Shown here piece after piece: positions 13,661 to 25,562 of a stretch of DNA of 64,000 nt; within the stretch, counting starts at the first letter, position 1; each line of letters begins with the position of its first letter. Location of the stretch: the NCBI GenBank assembly GCA_963693085.1, contig OY856409.1, positions 243,526,558 to 243,590,557 on the forward strand. The letters run 5' to 3'. The DNA comes from Alisma plantago-aquatica (lineage: Eukaryota; Streptophyta; Magnoliopsida; Alismatales; Alismataceae). Position numbers and translations under genes: made by a program. The notes under the pieces were generated by a model that searched no databases, was not told the DNA's origin, and saw nothing but the letters and a program-made list of their open reading frames with translations.

Positions 13661-14549
13661 TGTTGGTATGTATGCCTAGAGAGGCAGTCATATGATGATT
13701 GTAATGTGGCAAAATGTATTTCATATGACAATAATAAAGGCAATTATGTCTATTATATTTTGATAAGAGTATGAAAATTATTGTTATATCCCTAGTCGTA
13801 TACTATTGTGAAAGCTAAATAGACGACATTTATACATAAGACTATATTATGTGTTGATTGATGACTCATTAGTCTTGATATCTGATATCAAGTCAAATGC
13901 ATAGATACTTGTTAGAGAATAGTGTAGCAGACAGACCCACCTTAAGAGTGATACATGGAACCATTATATGGTAGTCAAAATCATCTCTTCAAGTGATAGT
14001 GGTGATTGTTGTTCTAAGACTTAAAGTTGCTACACTCATCACATGTCGTTTGATAAACTTTGACACCTAATAATGTAACCTTGAATAAGGGTTTCTATAT
14101 AGGTGGTGCTTGGGTATGTTGTGACACATGCGGATTGACTATGAGTGATTTAGATGGGTTTTATCCCTTCTTCTGAAGTTGATATAATGGTAGCTTGATA
14201 AGTGATACTTTTAAAACATGGCCATGTAGTCTGCTATAGGTGAAGAAACATAGACTAAAAATTAAGAGGATCATGATTCCATGACTCACATTCAAAATGG
14301 ATATTTGAGACAAAGGAACTATACGATCATGGTAACACTAATCGCATATTGTAGGTTGAACTTGTTCTCCAACTTTCTAGTTACTTGGGAAGCAAAGAAG
14401 TATTTCTAGATAATGCTCATTTCTTACATTGTCATTTTTTAGTTATTGACATTCACTAACAACGTAATGTGGCACTTGGAGTAGGAGTTTAGTCATGGAT
14501 AAGGTTTGACTTCGTTACTAAAAATGTTTAGATGATCAAATTAATCAAC

Positions 14550-14800
14550 ACTGGTTGCTAGTCGATGGACTGGAATATCCAGTCGACCAATTGGTGTGCT
14601 AGTAGATCGATTGGAATGTCCAGTTGATTGATTACATGTGAAACAACCAGTTTTGACTAGGTCAAAGGATTAATAATATGCATTAATCATCATCATGAAA
14701 TCTAATGTAATTTTGTCGCTAGCCATAAGCAGATTGAGTGACTAGATAGTCCAATAGATTGGATGGTGGGCTAGACGACTAACTGGATTGACCAACTGGT
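14550..14800. repeat. Degenerate CAGTCGA repeats upstream of the copia LTR TATA box
   Basis: Imperfect repeats built on CAGTCGACC, CAGTTGATTG and GATCGATTGG recur in both orientations. The partner LTR has the same array at 38650-38930. The array ends 60-80 bases before the TATA box, a position suited to enhancer or structural elements of the U3 region. Confidence 0.6.
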
Positions 14801-14877
14801 GGCACACATCAACCGTCAAACCGTGAGATATGTATTTTCCATCCCCTGGGTTTTGGAAACCCTAGCCCATCCACTTC

Positions 14878-14884
14878 TATATAA
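14878..14884 (+). promoter_or_regulatory. TATA box of copia 5' LTR
   Basis: TATATAA is followed by GGAGGGGG and is conserved in position in the partner LTR at 39001. It is the likely core promoter of the retrotransposon. The internal coding region is destroyed, so any transcript would be non-coding. Confidence 0.6.
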
Positions 14885-16139
14885 GGAGGGGGTGGTCAAG
14901 GCTATACACACACTTTTTCTCAACGTTGTGGTAATGTGGGAGCCTGATCAATCTTACCTAAGAAATGGTAAGATAGTAAGGGGGAAGGAAATTGACAATA
15001 GAATTTTGGCAACGGAAGGACAACTCCTTCCTGTCATCTTGGGAAATGCGACATGGAGTTCCTGGTGGTCTACATGGACTACATAGAGTCATGGAAGTCG
15101 TTGTAGCCATGCTAGGAGGGTGTTGTCATCCGTCGTCTGTGGTGCTACACCAAGAGGTCATTGTCAACTGTTGTTCATGTGTTTCTTGAGAAGGAGGCAC
15201 AATTCTACTAGGGATGTCGTTGGACATGCTCCAGGACCAAGTATATGCCTTCCAACCTTTCTTCCCATTTTATACATATTGGGAGGATCCACTAGTTGTG
15301 GGGAATAAGATAATAATTTTTTTTGTTTCTGATACCATCTATGTCGCCGTATTCACTACTACATATTGAGGATATGGTGTTGATTAGTTTAGGCATATAA
15401 CTTTGTTTATAAACCGACGACCAAGTGGGCGATGCCAAAACTCATGCCATTCTTTTTCGATTTGGTTAACTGATGAAAATAATTTGTAATGACAAATAAC
15501 TGATGTTGAATAACTTGATGTTGGTTTTACAATGATGAACAGTGAAAATTTTAGGTCAACCTCATAGGTTTTTTGTAAATAACAGATGTAGAACATGTAT
15601 CTAGTCATTTATTTACAAACGACCGATGAGAAATGTCTATGTGTTTTTATATAGTAGGTGTACAGACCAGCTATCTGACTGCTCACCTATCTGGTATTTG
15701 TAGTTCTTTAAAAATGAAAGTTCTAAAGCAATGTTGACCTCTACAAGCATCGCAGCTTAACAACGACTGAGAAACCTTCAAGAAAAAGATATAATATACA
15801 AAATAGGCACATACATTACACACAGTATATCATTTTTTCACTTTAAATGCACTCAAATCCATGAGCTCATAGCTCAATTGTTTCATTTCTCAGCCACACT
15901 TCAATTTCATATATATATGCAAAAAATACACATCATTCTCTTCCTCATGCCTTGGCATTCAATTCACACATGAATATGCACTTCACATTCAATTCATAGA
16001 CAAAAATACATATCAACATCAGTTGTCATCTTAGAATTTAACTCACAATGTACAATAATATTACAAACAAAATTCTGACATCAAAGTTTGAACTACAAAA
16101 AATATCAATCAACCCTCTCATTTTTCATTCAAGTCCACA

Positions 16140-17025
16140 TTTTGGATGAAGCAATTTTCCCACTGTTCGTCTAGATCATTCAGCTGCTCCTATATATAGC
16201 ATTTAGTATTCTATAAAAAACTACAAAGAGAATGAGACTACTAGTTAGATTTAATCTTTTGCATTAATATTATTCATGATTAATAACTTACAATATATAT
16301 ACATTTGATATGTTATGCATTTAGTGACAATCGTCTGCATGTAAAACATCAAGTAATATGTTCATGCCTAGTCATTGTCTTGTGCATGAGCCTATAGATA
16401 TTAAATTACATTAATAAAATAATTAAGTAGAGTTGGTCACATATTATGTAATTGGAATGAGAAATACTATATACATCAACACTTTTCCAAGTTACTAATT
16501 TCTTTTTCTTATATACTTTCCCTCTGTCTCTAGAGAATTCTTTCACACCCCTATTAGTTAAACAAATAGATATGTTGCATTAGTAAACTTTCATATGATG
16601 TAGATATTAATAAATATGTTGGGCACTGAAAAATTGTATTTATGAATGAATCACAAACTTTATTGGTTGTCCCTCATTTGGTGTCAGTTTTACACCCTAA
16701 GGATTAAAGAAATGCATAGTCTAAGTCTCGGGAATAATCACTAACAATTGCCAACGATTATTTTTGAGTGAATGGCATATAAATAAAAATTAAATTCCAC
16801 AAAAAATTGTATTTGTAAGTTAATCATATAGAAAACAATCCCAATCCTACATAACTTTGAAGGTATCTAAGATTAGGTTCTTGGAAGCACCAGAAAATGG
16901 CATCACAATAGTCACATAAACTTTTGTTGTCACTACGATCTCTAACTACATCGCTAATCAATGATGGCATTAGAAATCCCACATTTTCTATTCCATAATC
17001 AGCAACATCGTAATGCAAATGAATG

Positions 17026-17096
<71 letters not shown>

Positions 17097-18900
17097 AATA
17101 CTCAGTTAATATATAGGAAACAATTAAACAATTCTTCACATATGACGGGGTATTCAGGCACACTGTATCCAAAGTTCTATCATTGATATGTTCATCCAAT
17201 CATAATGAAATAGCTTAGAAACATCTTCCAACACTATAATAGTGTTGTGTACTGTACCTGCCATGTACTCCCCATGGTTGACCACCATAGTATCGATTTT
17301 GTCTATATTGTCTAACTATATTGTCAACCTCTTGTAGCTCGGGCCTAAGGAGTCGAACAACTCCTGTGGAACAAAATGTGGGGGTGGGTCCTTCAGAACC
17401 CTAGGGGGCTTCTTAGATGCTACTGGCTACATGCATGTATTCTCATATTATCTTTCCAATATTTATAATAAATTTTAATATGCATTTCTCCTACCTAAAG
17501 AAATATAAAGAGTTGTTCAGGCTACCCAATAAAGTCGTCATCTACCTCACCGATTGTGATGGCATCTCAGTGCTCATATTGGAGAGGTGTCTCGCTCATT
17601 ATCAAAAAACATGTATGACTCTCTCACAAATGTGATCAATGAGAAGGGAAATATCATGAATCGCATTGGTGATAGAAGCCTAGATATTTGCCACAACATT
17701 GTGTGATGGATCGTTGATGGCAAACCGATATTTTCTAGCCACCTACAATTTTATGAAACACAAAATTTAATATAGACAAATATGAACATTGATTTGAGGG
17801 ATTTTTTATCACAATATAAATATAAATTGACATGAGTTGAATCTTACCCTGGTCATGCCATGTGGGTCTGAAGGACTACACCTGATGCACTCCATGTGCG
17901 AGTGATGAACATGTTATATGACTGCTAGAGAATCTTGTGCTACCTGAACAGCCTTAAAATTCTCCATGGTTGCATCTATCAATCTCTACAAGTACTTGTG
18001 GTCCAATTCCCCTTTCTTGACATGTTTTTTCTTTTGCTGGGATGCGCGAAAAAACATTTTATCCCATACCTAGATCCAGTGACCCTAGCACGTCGAGGAT
18101 GCTCTTCTATCCCAAGAGTAATGGTCTATTCGTCATGAGTACCCTGAGCGGTGAACTTCCCTCCTTTGTTTGGGCATTCAACTCCAACAAATTATTATCA
18201 AAACCAAATAATCAGTAAAACTTAGCAATCCAGCAAAAAGAGAACATGGACATATTGTGAGACCAAGAAATTTACCATTTTGAAGCCACCTACTGTGTTT
18301 CTTGGATGGGGATTTCTTTATCTTTGTTTTTTCTCTCATCTATTCACTCAATATAGCTAAGTATCCTTCTAGAAGCACTAGAAGACTCAACAGTGGAAGG
18401 AGTTGAAGTAGAAGGCCCACACTCTTGGTCTCGTTGCTCTCTCATCAGGAGGTGTTTAAAATAACCACCTGGACCCCATCAGTGGTTGCGCACATTCTTA
18501 TTACACCTATCTTTTTAAGCATTGTCAAGGGCCTGATTAATTCAATAAAGAAATATTATTAACCATAAGAAATCATAAAAATGTTATTAATTCAATAAAG
18601 AAATAATGTTAAGTAACCATAAGAAATCATAAAAATGTAATTAATTCAATACCTTGAACTCATCTTCTTTTATCCGCTCAACATACTCCTTCCAATCATT
18701 TTTAGCAACATAGTTTCATTTAAGATAGGGGTCCTTATCCTTCTTGTCTCCAAAGACATAGTCTCTTGTGGGGATTGTCCTCCATTTTCTATTTCTTCTT
18801 CTAATGATCTGCATAACCGACTAACGATGTAGCTTTTCATCAAGCTCATACTGGCCCTAAAATGTTTAACATTCAATACTATTTACAAATGCTAAAAGAA
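16140..18900 (-). pseudogene. Transposase_24 plus Ulp1-type protease pseudogene of CACTA-1
   Basis: The second CACTA gene is read right to left. Near 18660-18850 a frame containing DEKLHR, TRDYV and DWKEYVERIKEDEFK matches the Transposase_24 exon of CACTA-2 and CACTA-3. Near 16840-17000 the frame with NVGFLMPSLIS matches the region before the protease domain. In the peptidase region the catalytic His codon is now Arg (16754-16756), the Asp equivalent near 16702 is Asn, and the Cys region near 16365 has stops. An in-frame stop also replaces a codon in the Transposase_24 exon. No function can remain. In life such a protein would be a nuclear transposition cofactor with a SUMO-protease-like domain. 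Confidence 0.7.
17030..17094. repeat. (TA)n microsatellite
   Basis: About 32 uninterrupted TA dinucleotides lie within an intron-like part of the CACTA-1 second gene. A minus-strand frame through it, encoding Ile-Tyr repeats, is an artefact. Confidence 0.95.
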
Positions 18901-19089
18901 AGAATTAGGAAAAGATTATAAAAACGTAGTTGCATCTATCTCACCTTAAACTCCCTCCAGATGAGGTCTTAGTTGGATGTATTCACTTGCCTTTAATCCC
19001 CAATAAGGAGAGACACTTTCCTTTGACCAAGGACCCCATCATAGCTGACGAACTATTTAGTAATCAACGTTCCTAGTTCATTGAATTCA

Positions 19090-22000
19090 ATGGTGTTGGC
19101 ATCTTTCATCATAGTTAACCCTCTAACTCCCTTTCATTTTGATTTATCAGCACCGTCAACAGCCTAGTCAGGATGCTCAGGATCCTCATGCCCAATATTC
19201 TCATGATCAAGATGTAAAATGAACTATCTCTTCCCATGAAGAACGACAGATCAATTTTCTTTTGCAGGATCGTCAATATAGAATACATGTTTTTCCTATG
19301 ATGCCATGATGAAGGGTTCATACATCTCGCCTATCCACTCAAAATTTGCTATTTTGAAATTGAGTTCGTCAACTACAACTCATTTGTTGTTATCAACCCA
19401 TTTACACCTAAATGATGGAACTCTAAACTCTGTGTAGTCAATTTCCCATATATCTTCAATGAAACCATAATAAGACATCTTTCCTTCATGTGTACTATTA
19501 TCATTGGCACTAGAAAAATACAATGAAGATGCCTGAAGGGTGACCCCACTATTTTGGATGAGACTTTTATCATCTTGATGTTTTGTATAGTATGAAAATC
19601 CATTTATGTCAAGCCATTTGTAAGATGTATCATTGGTCTTTGGCTTATACTTGAATCATTTGATAGTTTCTGTAACATTATTTGGTGTTTGAGATAGTTG
19701 ATTGAATACTTTCCCTTCAAACCACCTAATAAATATTCGATTATGCTCTCTAGCAAGCCACATTGAACTGGCTCGGGGATAACTTGTCTTGAGCTTGTTG
19801 GTGTGTTCGATGATATAAATATCCACATCGTTGATGTTGTGCAGAACATACAAGTGTTCTTATCCCCACTACCCCGACTAATATTTATCTGTCGTTCTCT
19901 AAAAATACCTTTGTCGGAATAAACATAAGGAATCATAGTATTATCGGGAGTTTTGTTCCAACTCAAGAAGTCATTGCAAAAGTCCATAACCTTCCTAGCA
20001 ATATATCCCTCAATGATACTTCTTTCGAGGTGAAAATAGTTCCAAACATCACCTATAAAAACACTCATGTACCACTCAAAAGGATACCTCATATCCAAGA
20101 AAACTAGACCCAACATTTTCACTTTCCTAGTCAAATGAACAACTAGATGTACAATGATATCAAAGAATGAAGGGGAAAAGTGTTGCTCATGTTGACACAA
20201 AGTAATGACAACTTATCTTTAAAACTTATCTAGAACCTCAGAATCAATTACTTCTCTTCATAGAGTGTTGAAGAAGAAGAAAATCCTAGTGATTGCAAAC
20301 CTTACATGCTTAGGAAGGATATATCAAATAGCTACATGGAATATATGTTGCATTACAGTGTGACAATCGTGATATTTAAGACCTATCAGCTTCAGATCCT
20401 TCATCGATATCATTCTAAGGATATTGGTTGAGTATCCATGTGGTACCTTAACATTACGCAAGCACTCGTAAAAATTTCTCATCTCCTTTCTAAACAAGGT
20501 GTAATTAGAAGGATGTAGATATGTGCGGAGACCTTTGGTAACTTATTTTGTTAATTCTTTCCTTATACCCATTTCACATAGGTTCATTCTAGATTTGATG
20601 TCGTCTTTTAATCTTACTAGATATATTCAACATAGTGCCAATAATTCTATCACAAATATTTTTCTCAACATGCATGACATCGATACAATGGTGAACTGTC
20701 AAAGAACTCCAATAAGGAAGACCCAAAATATTGACCTCTTTTTGAATAAAGACTTTTCACCTGTGAGAGTTGTACACAATCTCTTACCAAAATGATTTAA
20801 ATTTTCTTTAATATTGCATAAAAATACTCCCCTGACATAGATTTAGGGGCACTCCGTTCCTTAGTTGAGCATTGAATGTTTTGCACAACTTTCACTAAGG
20901 ATGCACCTTTGGCAGAAACCTTTGATGACTAAGATATACAGTCCTACTACCATGTTTTAGTCTGATAGAATTTGTATTTTCCTCACATATAATACATGCC
21001 TTGGTTCCGTTGACGATGTAGCCAGATAAGTTCCCATAAGAAGGAAAGTCATTAATAGTGAAAAATACCATAACACATAAATTAAACATCTCTCTACACA
21101 ACGCATCATAAGTCATCACACCTCCCCATAGTTTCTTTAGGTCATAAATCAGAGGTTTGAGGTAAGCATCATTATCATTTCTTGGTTGTTTGGGGCACGA
21201 TATCAGCAATGACAGCTTGACATATTTATTCTTCATACACAACCACAGAGGAAGATGATATACACAAATCCTAACTAGCCAAGTGCTATGTTAGCTTCTT
21301 AATGTTTTATATGGATTCATCCCATCACTACAAAGTCCAAATCTTAAATTTCAGGCTTCATTGCCAATTTTAGGATACAATAACCTTCTTCCATTGTGGG
21401 GAATCAGAGGCATGTCATAGAAAACCATTGTTGTTTTTCTTTACCACTGCATGCCAAGATAAATTTTGTGCATGTACGACATTAGAAAACAAGCATTCAA
21501 ACTGGGGAACTATATGGGTAGCGGATATTATAGGACGGTGTCCTATACTTTTTGTATAGGACAACCAATCACAATGCAGTAATCCCTTCTCACTCATCTT
21601 TAAAACCCAACCCCCTAGAAAAAATAAGGAGAGAGAAATGCAAATTCTCCAATATAACGCAATCTGATTGGGTCCTATGGAGTTTCTATAGGACTCGTCC
21701 TATAGAAAATGTGTCGCACTATATGAAGATACTACATCACCTTCACTGGAGACTCAATTTTTGTCTTACTTGGTGTCATCTTTTTGTATCTAGACGCCCC
21801 AGATTTTGAAAATTATTTCAAATTGATATAGTCCTTTTGAAACATCACACAGTCATTTTGGGCATGCATGTATCTTCTTATCCTCCATTCCCATCGAGAA
21901 GACATCTTTTTCATTTTGTATATTGAGATTGGAAGCTTGTTGCCTTTAGGGAGAATTTCTTTCAACAAAGACAACAAAGAAGTGAAGAATTTGTCGATCC

Positions 22001-22370
22001 ATCTATTGTTAGCCTTCAAAGTATAGAATCTCAACACAACACTCAACTTCATAAACTTAGTACAACCTAAGTATAATAGTTTCTCATCATTGCGTACTAT
22101 GTTTGTAGATAAGGGAGGTAGGTCTGTAACATTTACCCTACAACTATCTAGCATCACATCAATCATTTCTATTAGAATTGGTTTTTTCTCATCTACATCA
22201 TCACCCATTTCTTCTTCGACACAACTACCAATACCGACATCTGTTGATCTACTACTAGGGATCTCTCCATGCCATCACCATTCTGTATAGCCCTATACAA
22301 TCCCATGCACATGAATCTCAACTTTGAAGTTCTTACTACAATTCCTACATGGGCAATATAACCTATTTCA
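19090..22370 (-). pseudogene. TNP2-type CACTA transposase pseudogene (CACTA-1)
   Basis: Fragments collinear with the CACTA-2 transposase are read right to left: an N-terminal acidic region and KFMKLSVVLRFYTLKANN (21813-22208), the NLSWHAVVKKN segment (about 21440-21480), the central Transposase_21 part (about 20895-21245), a DUF4218 region with PSFFDIIVHLVVHLTRKVKM (19604-20200), and a DUF4216 region (19130-19600). Frames change repeatedly and several in-frame stops are present. A ~200-bp MITE-like insert splits it at 21524-21728. Transposases of this family cut CACTA termini in the nucleus; this one cannot be made. Confidence 0.82.
21524..21728. mobile_element. MITE-like insert inside the CACTA-1 transposase
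   Basis: About 200 bases interrupt coding sequence that is continuous in CACTA-2 (around 29690-29720). Both ends carry related inverted motifs: a GCGGATA-like start followed by ATAGGACGGTGTCCTAT on the left, and ATAGGACGAGTCCTAT followed by TGTGTCGCACTAT on the right. It encodes nothing. The exact ends and target duplication could not be fixed, so the superfamily is open; Mutator-like or hAT-like are both possible. Confidence 0.6.
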
Positions 22371-22751
22371 GGACTTAACATCCCTTGTAAAAGGATCTCA
22401 TATCATATTAAGGGTTAACATCCTTAGCAAATGATTGAGAAATAAATTGTGGCTAAATTTTACATAAAAATAAGTGGTTTGCATTGAGTATAAAATTATC
22501 AAATTAAGGGGGAGAAATAAAAGTCATAATTAATGTTTAGCTTGGTTATCTTTTTGAAATGACAAAGGGGGAGAAATAATATAAAATCAATAGCATAAAG
22601 TAAAATGAGTTTCATAAATCTCTCGACTAGCATCATACCTGCAAACAAGAGAATGGATACAAAAGGTAAACCTCAGGTATGAAACTCATATGATTTATAT
22701 TTCCTTGATTTATATTTTGGGAATGTTTATCATCTTCAAAAAGGGGGAGAT
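22371..22751 (+). mobile_element. 3' internal tail of a Sirevirus (copia) with repeated polypurine tracts
   Basis: After the CACTA-1 truncation point comes non-coding sequence with three separate AAGGGGGAG-type runs, at about 22506, 22565 and 22740. The last directly precedes an LTR start. Multiple polypurine tracts before the 3' LTR are a known Sirevirus hallmark. The gag-pol part is missing; the junction with CACTA-1 at ~22370 has no terminal repeat, so deletion or illegitimate recombination is likely. Confidence 0.65.
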
Positions 22752-23104
22752 TGTTGTCTAAATTGGACATTATTATAATCCCTTTGTTTTGATGATGACA
22801 AACATTTCTTTCTTGTGGTTTTAACTTACTATTTGAGTGTTTGAGGGACAAGCATATAAGGTGGTGGATAGAAAAGACTTGGAAGATTCTTATGCTCAAA
22901 ATTGCTTTATTTTCATGATTGTAATCAAATGTAAACTTGTACAAATATATAATGTACAAGTACTTAGATATCATGTAAATCAAGCGTTTAGATCTTCCCT
23001 ATCCACACACAACACTGAGATAGGTCATCCCTAAGTGAGCATCACAATTGCACATTCATTTCTTACACTTAGCATATGAGTTAAAGTTTTGAAACAGAGT
23101 TTGT

Positions 23105-23420
23105 CTCGGTCGACACACTTCTCGACTGAGATACTCTCGGTCGAACATTTTCTCAACCAAGAAACTCCCAAGTCTAAATCACAAATATCTTTGCATAACC
23201 TGCTAAAAGCCATCACAGAGAAAGGCTCGGTTGAACTTTACTTCGACCGAGACTGTGTCTCGAGTAGGTTCTATAGCCGTTAGACTTAGTTCTATAGCCG
23301 TTAGACTTAGCGGGAAAAAGTGGTTGGGAGTTGAGTTGAACGTTTCTCCAGACCTACCCTCGGTCGACAAATTCCTCAACCGAGAGACAATCGGTCGACA
23401 AACTTCTCAACCGAGAAGGT
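23105..23420. repeat. Cluster of CTCGGTCGA inverted motifs in Sirevirus LTR
   Basis: Variants of CTCGGTCGAC and TCGACCGAGA occur about eight times, often paired as inverted repeats 15-25 bases apart. A 24-base unit containing TATAGCCGTTAGACTTAG is also repeated in tandem (about 23270-23312). The cluster sits upstream of the TATA box. Palindromic motif clusters in LTRs are known for Sireviruses. Confidence 0.7.
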
Positions 23421-23552
23421 TTCTATCTACACTTTTCAGGATTAATCAACTAGTCGTTACAAACACAATTAGTGGATAACTAACGGCTAGTTGAGCACTA
23501 AGAACACCCTAGAAGGTGTCTAGAATGTCCCCAAGCATTAGCAAACCACTCC

Positions 23553-23560
23553 TATAAATA
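23553..23560 (+). promoter_or_regulatory. TATA box of Sirevirus LTR
   Basis: TATAAATA in the context CTCCTATAAATAGGAC is the likely core promoter of this LTR, lying 130 bases after the inverted-motif cluster. Confidence 0.55.
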
Positions 23561-24283
23561 GGACAACCATAGGACACCTCAAAGCACAACTTGCATACAC
23601 AATTACACTTGAGACTCAATCCTTGTGAGCAAACAAGCTGAGCTACACTTGCAATCTATTTTCCTTGAGCTCTACATTAGTGTCCTATAGGCTGATATCT
23701 CCTACCCACTATACATCCACGTCCATCCACTTTGGTTAGGAGATCAAACGCTTGATATAGGATCAAAGCGCTATACTCAATCGGTAACGTTGTTTCTTTC
23801 TTCCAATCGTATTCCTTTTATTGTATTTTGTTCTCCTTTTCTACTCTTAGGTTGGAGGCTGCGGAAAGGAGGTTGTTAGAGCTTCTTCAGTGGTGAAGGT
23901 AGCTCGGCAGACTTAGGATTACTTCAAGAGGGTTGTCTCAATGGGAAGCTACTTCAAGAGGAAGGCTACTTCAAGGGGGAGCTTGGAGTTACTTCAAGGA
24001 AGGCTGCTTCAAGGTTGGTGAGACTACTTCTAGGTGAAGGCTATCCTAAGGGTGAAGGTATTTGTATCTTATGTAACATCCTTGTGAGGTAATGAAATAC
24101 AATTTCTTTCAAAATCCCAATTGGAAATAATTGGGTAGTGGACTGACTCCCTTAGTTTTTGCTAAGGGTGGAACCACTCTAAACGTTGTGTCTCCTTCTC
24201 CAAATTTCAATTGTGGTTGCTTGGTTGAATTAATTTTAAAATTATTATAAAACCCTATTCACCCCCTCTCTAGTGGTTTTTCA

Positions 24284-25135
24284 AAGTTCATGTCTCAAGA
24301 GGGAGAAATCCCATCATGTTAAGTTTAAGGATCATGTTAATGTTAATGCTAAAGTCATGTTAATGATCAAGTTAATTGGAATTGAATTAGTTTTTATATG
24401 CTTCTTGAATCATGGACCTCAAGGGGTCGTTATGGGCATTCTCTGCCAATTATGGGCTTTTATGGGCTTTCCTAGCATTATGGGCTTTCCTAGCAATCAT
24501 GTTCTCTTAAGTGGGTGTCATAGAGAGATGCATATATTACTATTCAATTCTTCATGTTACAAGAATCATGTAATCAAGAATGCTTAAGTTAAATTTTATA
24601 TCAACGTTTTCTTTCAAGTCAAGTACATATGCTTATTTTCAATTATTATAAAATGTATAGTGTCGTTTACTGATGTGTTTTCCATTTTGAATGCATGGCT
24701 GGGGACGTGATGTCCGCAAGAGGAAAGAATAAGGACGGAGCTTAAGTGAGGAACATACATCTCAAAGAAAGATAAGAAGCTAGACTAGGTGGGGTTCCAT
24801 CTACCATTCAGTAGATCCTCTAGTCTAGTTTATCTTTCCATGTTTTAGATTTTCTTATCTTACATGTGTTAGACTTGAGATCAAGATGAGACGGTTTATG
24901 CTTTAGTTTTGCTTAGCCTACATGTAATAGGTTTTGATATCGAATGAGATAGTTATGTCTTTCCCTTTTTATGAATAATGTATGAATCTATTTTTGAGTT
25001 AATGCAAAGTGTTTCATTTATCGTATTGCTTTTGAGTATCATGTTTTGTAATGTTTCTCCGAGCCAAGTGACCCATGTTATGGACAACATTGGGTTTGCT
25101 TCCGTTGCCATGTATGTGTTTGGAGGGGCGTTACA
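24284..25135 (-). repeat. Unresolved retroelement-derived sequence, possible minus-strand LTR
   Basis: No gene is visible. The right edge, read on the minus strand, starts TGTAACGCCCCTCC, which looks like an LTR start, and it interrupts a copia LTR fragment that begins at 25136. A short phrase TATGGGCTTTCCTAGCA is repeated near 24445-24500. The left boundary and any target duplication were not found. Confidence 0.35.
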
Positions 25136-25562
25136 ATAATGGTTACCATGCATCACTCTCATGGTGAGTCTTTCTGATACACTATTCTCTAACATGTATT
25201 TGTGTGCTTGGTTTGATATAGCCATATCATGACTAATGAGACTCTGTCATCAACCAACTCACACTCTGATCTTGTGTGTCATTTTTGTCTATAAACCTTC
25301 CACAATAACAATCGATCAAGGACATAATGAGAACATATATGTACTCTTAACATTTGTATAATCTCATTTCCCCAAGTCATGTAGTTGAAGACATACGTCA
25401 TTATGTAATATAATTCTCTAGACATTTATGATGTTACATCATTATCTCGTAATTGAAATAAATAAAATAAACTGGAATCTTGCCTTTATTTATTAATCAA
25501 ATCAATTACATTTATTCTATTACAATCATCATATGATTGCCTCTATAGGCATACATACCACA
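25136..25562 (-). repeat. Fragment of a minus-strand copia LTR
   Basis: From about 25170 to 25562 the sequence is collinear with 51640-52022, the LTR of the minus-strand copia element, including ACTCTGATCTTGTGTGT and CCTTCCACAATAACAA. Its outer edge reads TGTGGTATGTATGCC on the minus strand. It is a separate insertion of the same copia family into the plus-strand copia element and lacks the rest of the LTR. Confidence 0.65.

Larger units (their letters stand above)
13661..15353 (+). repeat. 5' LTR of plus-strand copia element
   Basis: It begins TGTTGGTATGTATGCC and shares a long collinear match with 37583-39483. Shared features are the ATGATGATTGTAAT block near the start, repeated GTCGAT/GTCGAC motifs (14550-14800), a TATA box, and the ending TTTTTTGTTTC. 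The last roughly 8 bases of the LTR are cut off by CACTA-1, which starts at 15354. A small frame at 14799-15086 spans the promoter and is not a recognisable gene. Confidence 0.8.
15354..22370 (-). mobile_element. CACTA-1, 5'-truncated CACTA (En/Spm) transposon
   Basis: The plus-strand left edge reads CACTACTACATATTGAGG, the terminal motif shared with CACTA-2 and CACTA-3, and marks the 3' end of the element because its genes lie on the minus strand. Subterminal CGACG-type motifs follow. The Transposase_24/Ulp1 pseudogene comes first, then the TNP2 pseudogene. Similarity to CACTA-2 stops at about 22370, inside the N-terminal part of the transposase, so the promoter and 5' terminal repeat are missing. 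It inserted a few bases before the end of the copia 5' LTR. Confidence 0.8.
22752..24283 (+). repeat. Sirevirus-type LTR (~1.53 kb)
   Basis: It starts TGTTGTCTAAATTGG right after the polypurine tract and ends near AGTGGTTTTTCA (24272-24283), preceded by AACCCTATTCACCCCC, which is typical of Sirevirus LTR ends. It holds a cluster of TCGGTCGA/TCGACCGA inverted motifs (23105-23420) and a TATA box at 23553. The G-rich stretch 23880-24060 repeats the phrase CTACTTCAAG. No second LTR is in the window. Confidence 0.68.

Noticed and set aside
16999..17199. A frame encoding Ile-Tyr repeats
   Set aside because: It is a translation of the (TA)n microsatellite.
20523..20795. A plus-strand 90-codon gene
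   Set aside because: It lies antisense to the decayed CACTA-1 transposase and has no domain of its own.
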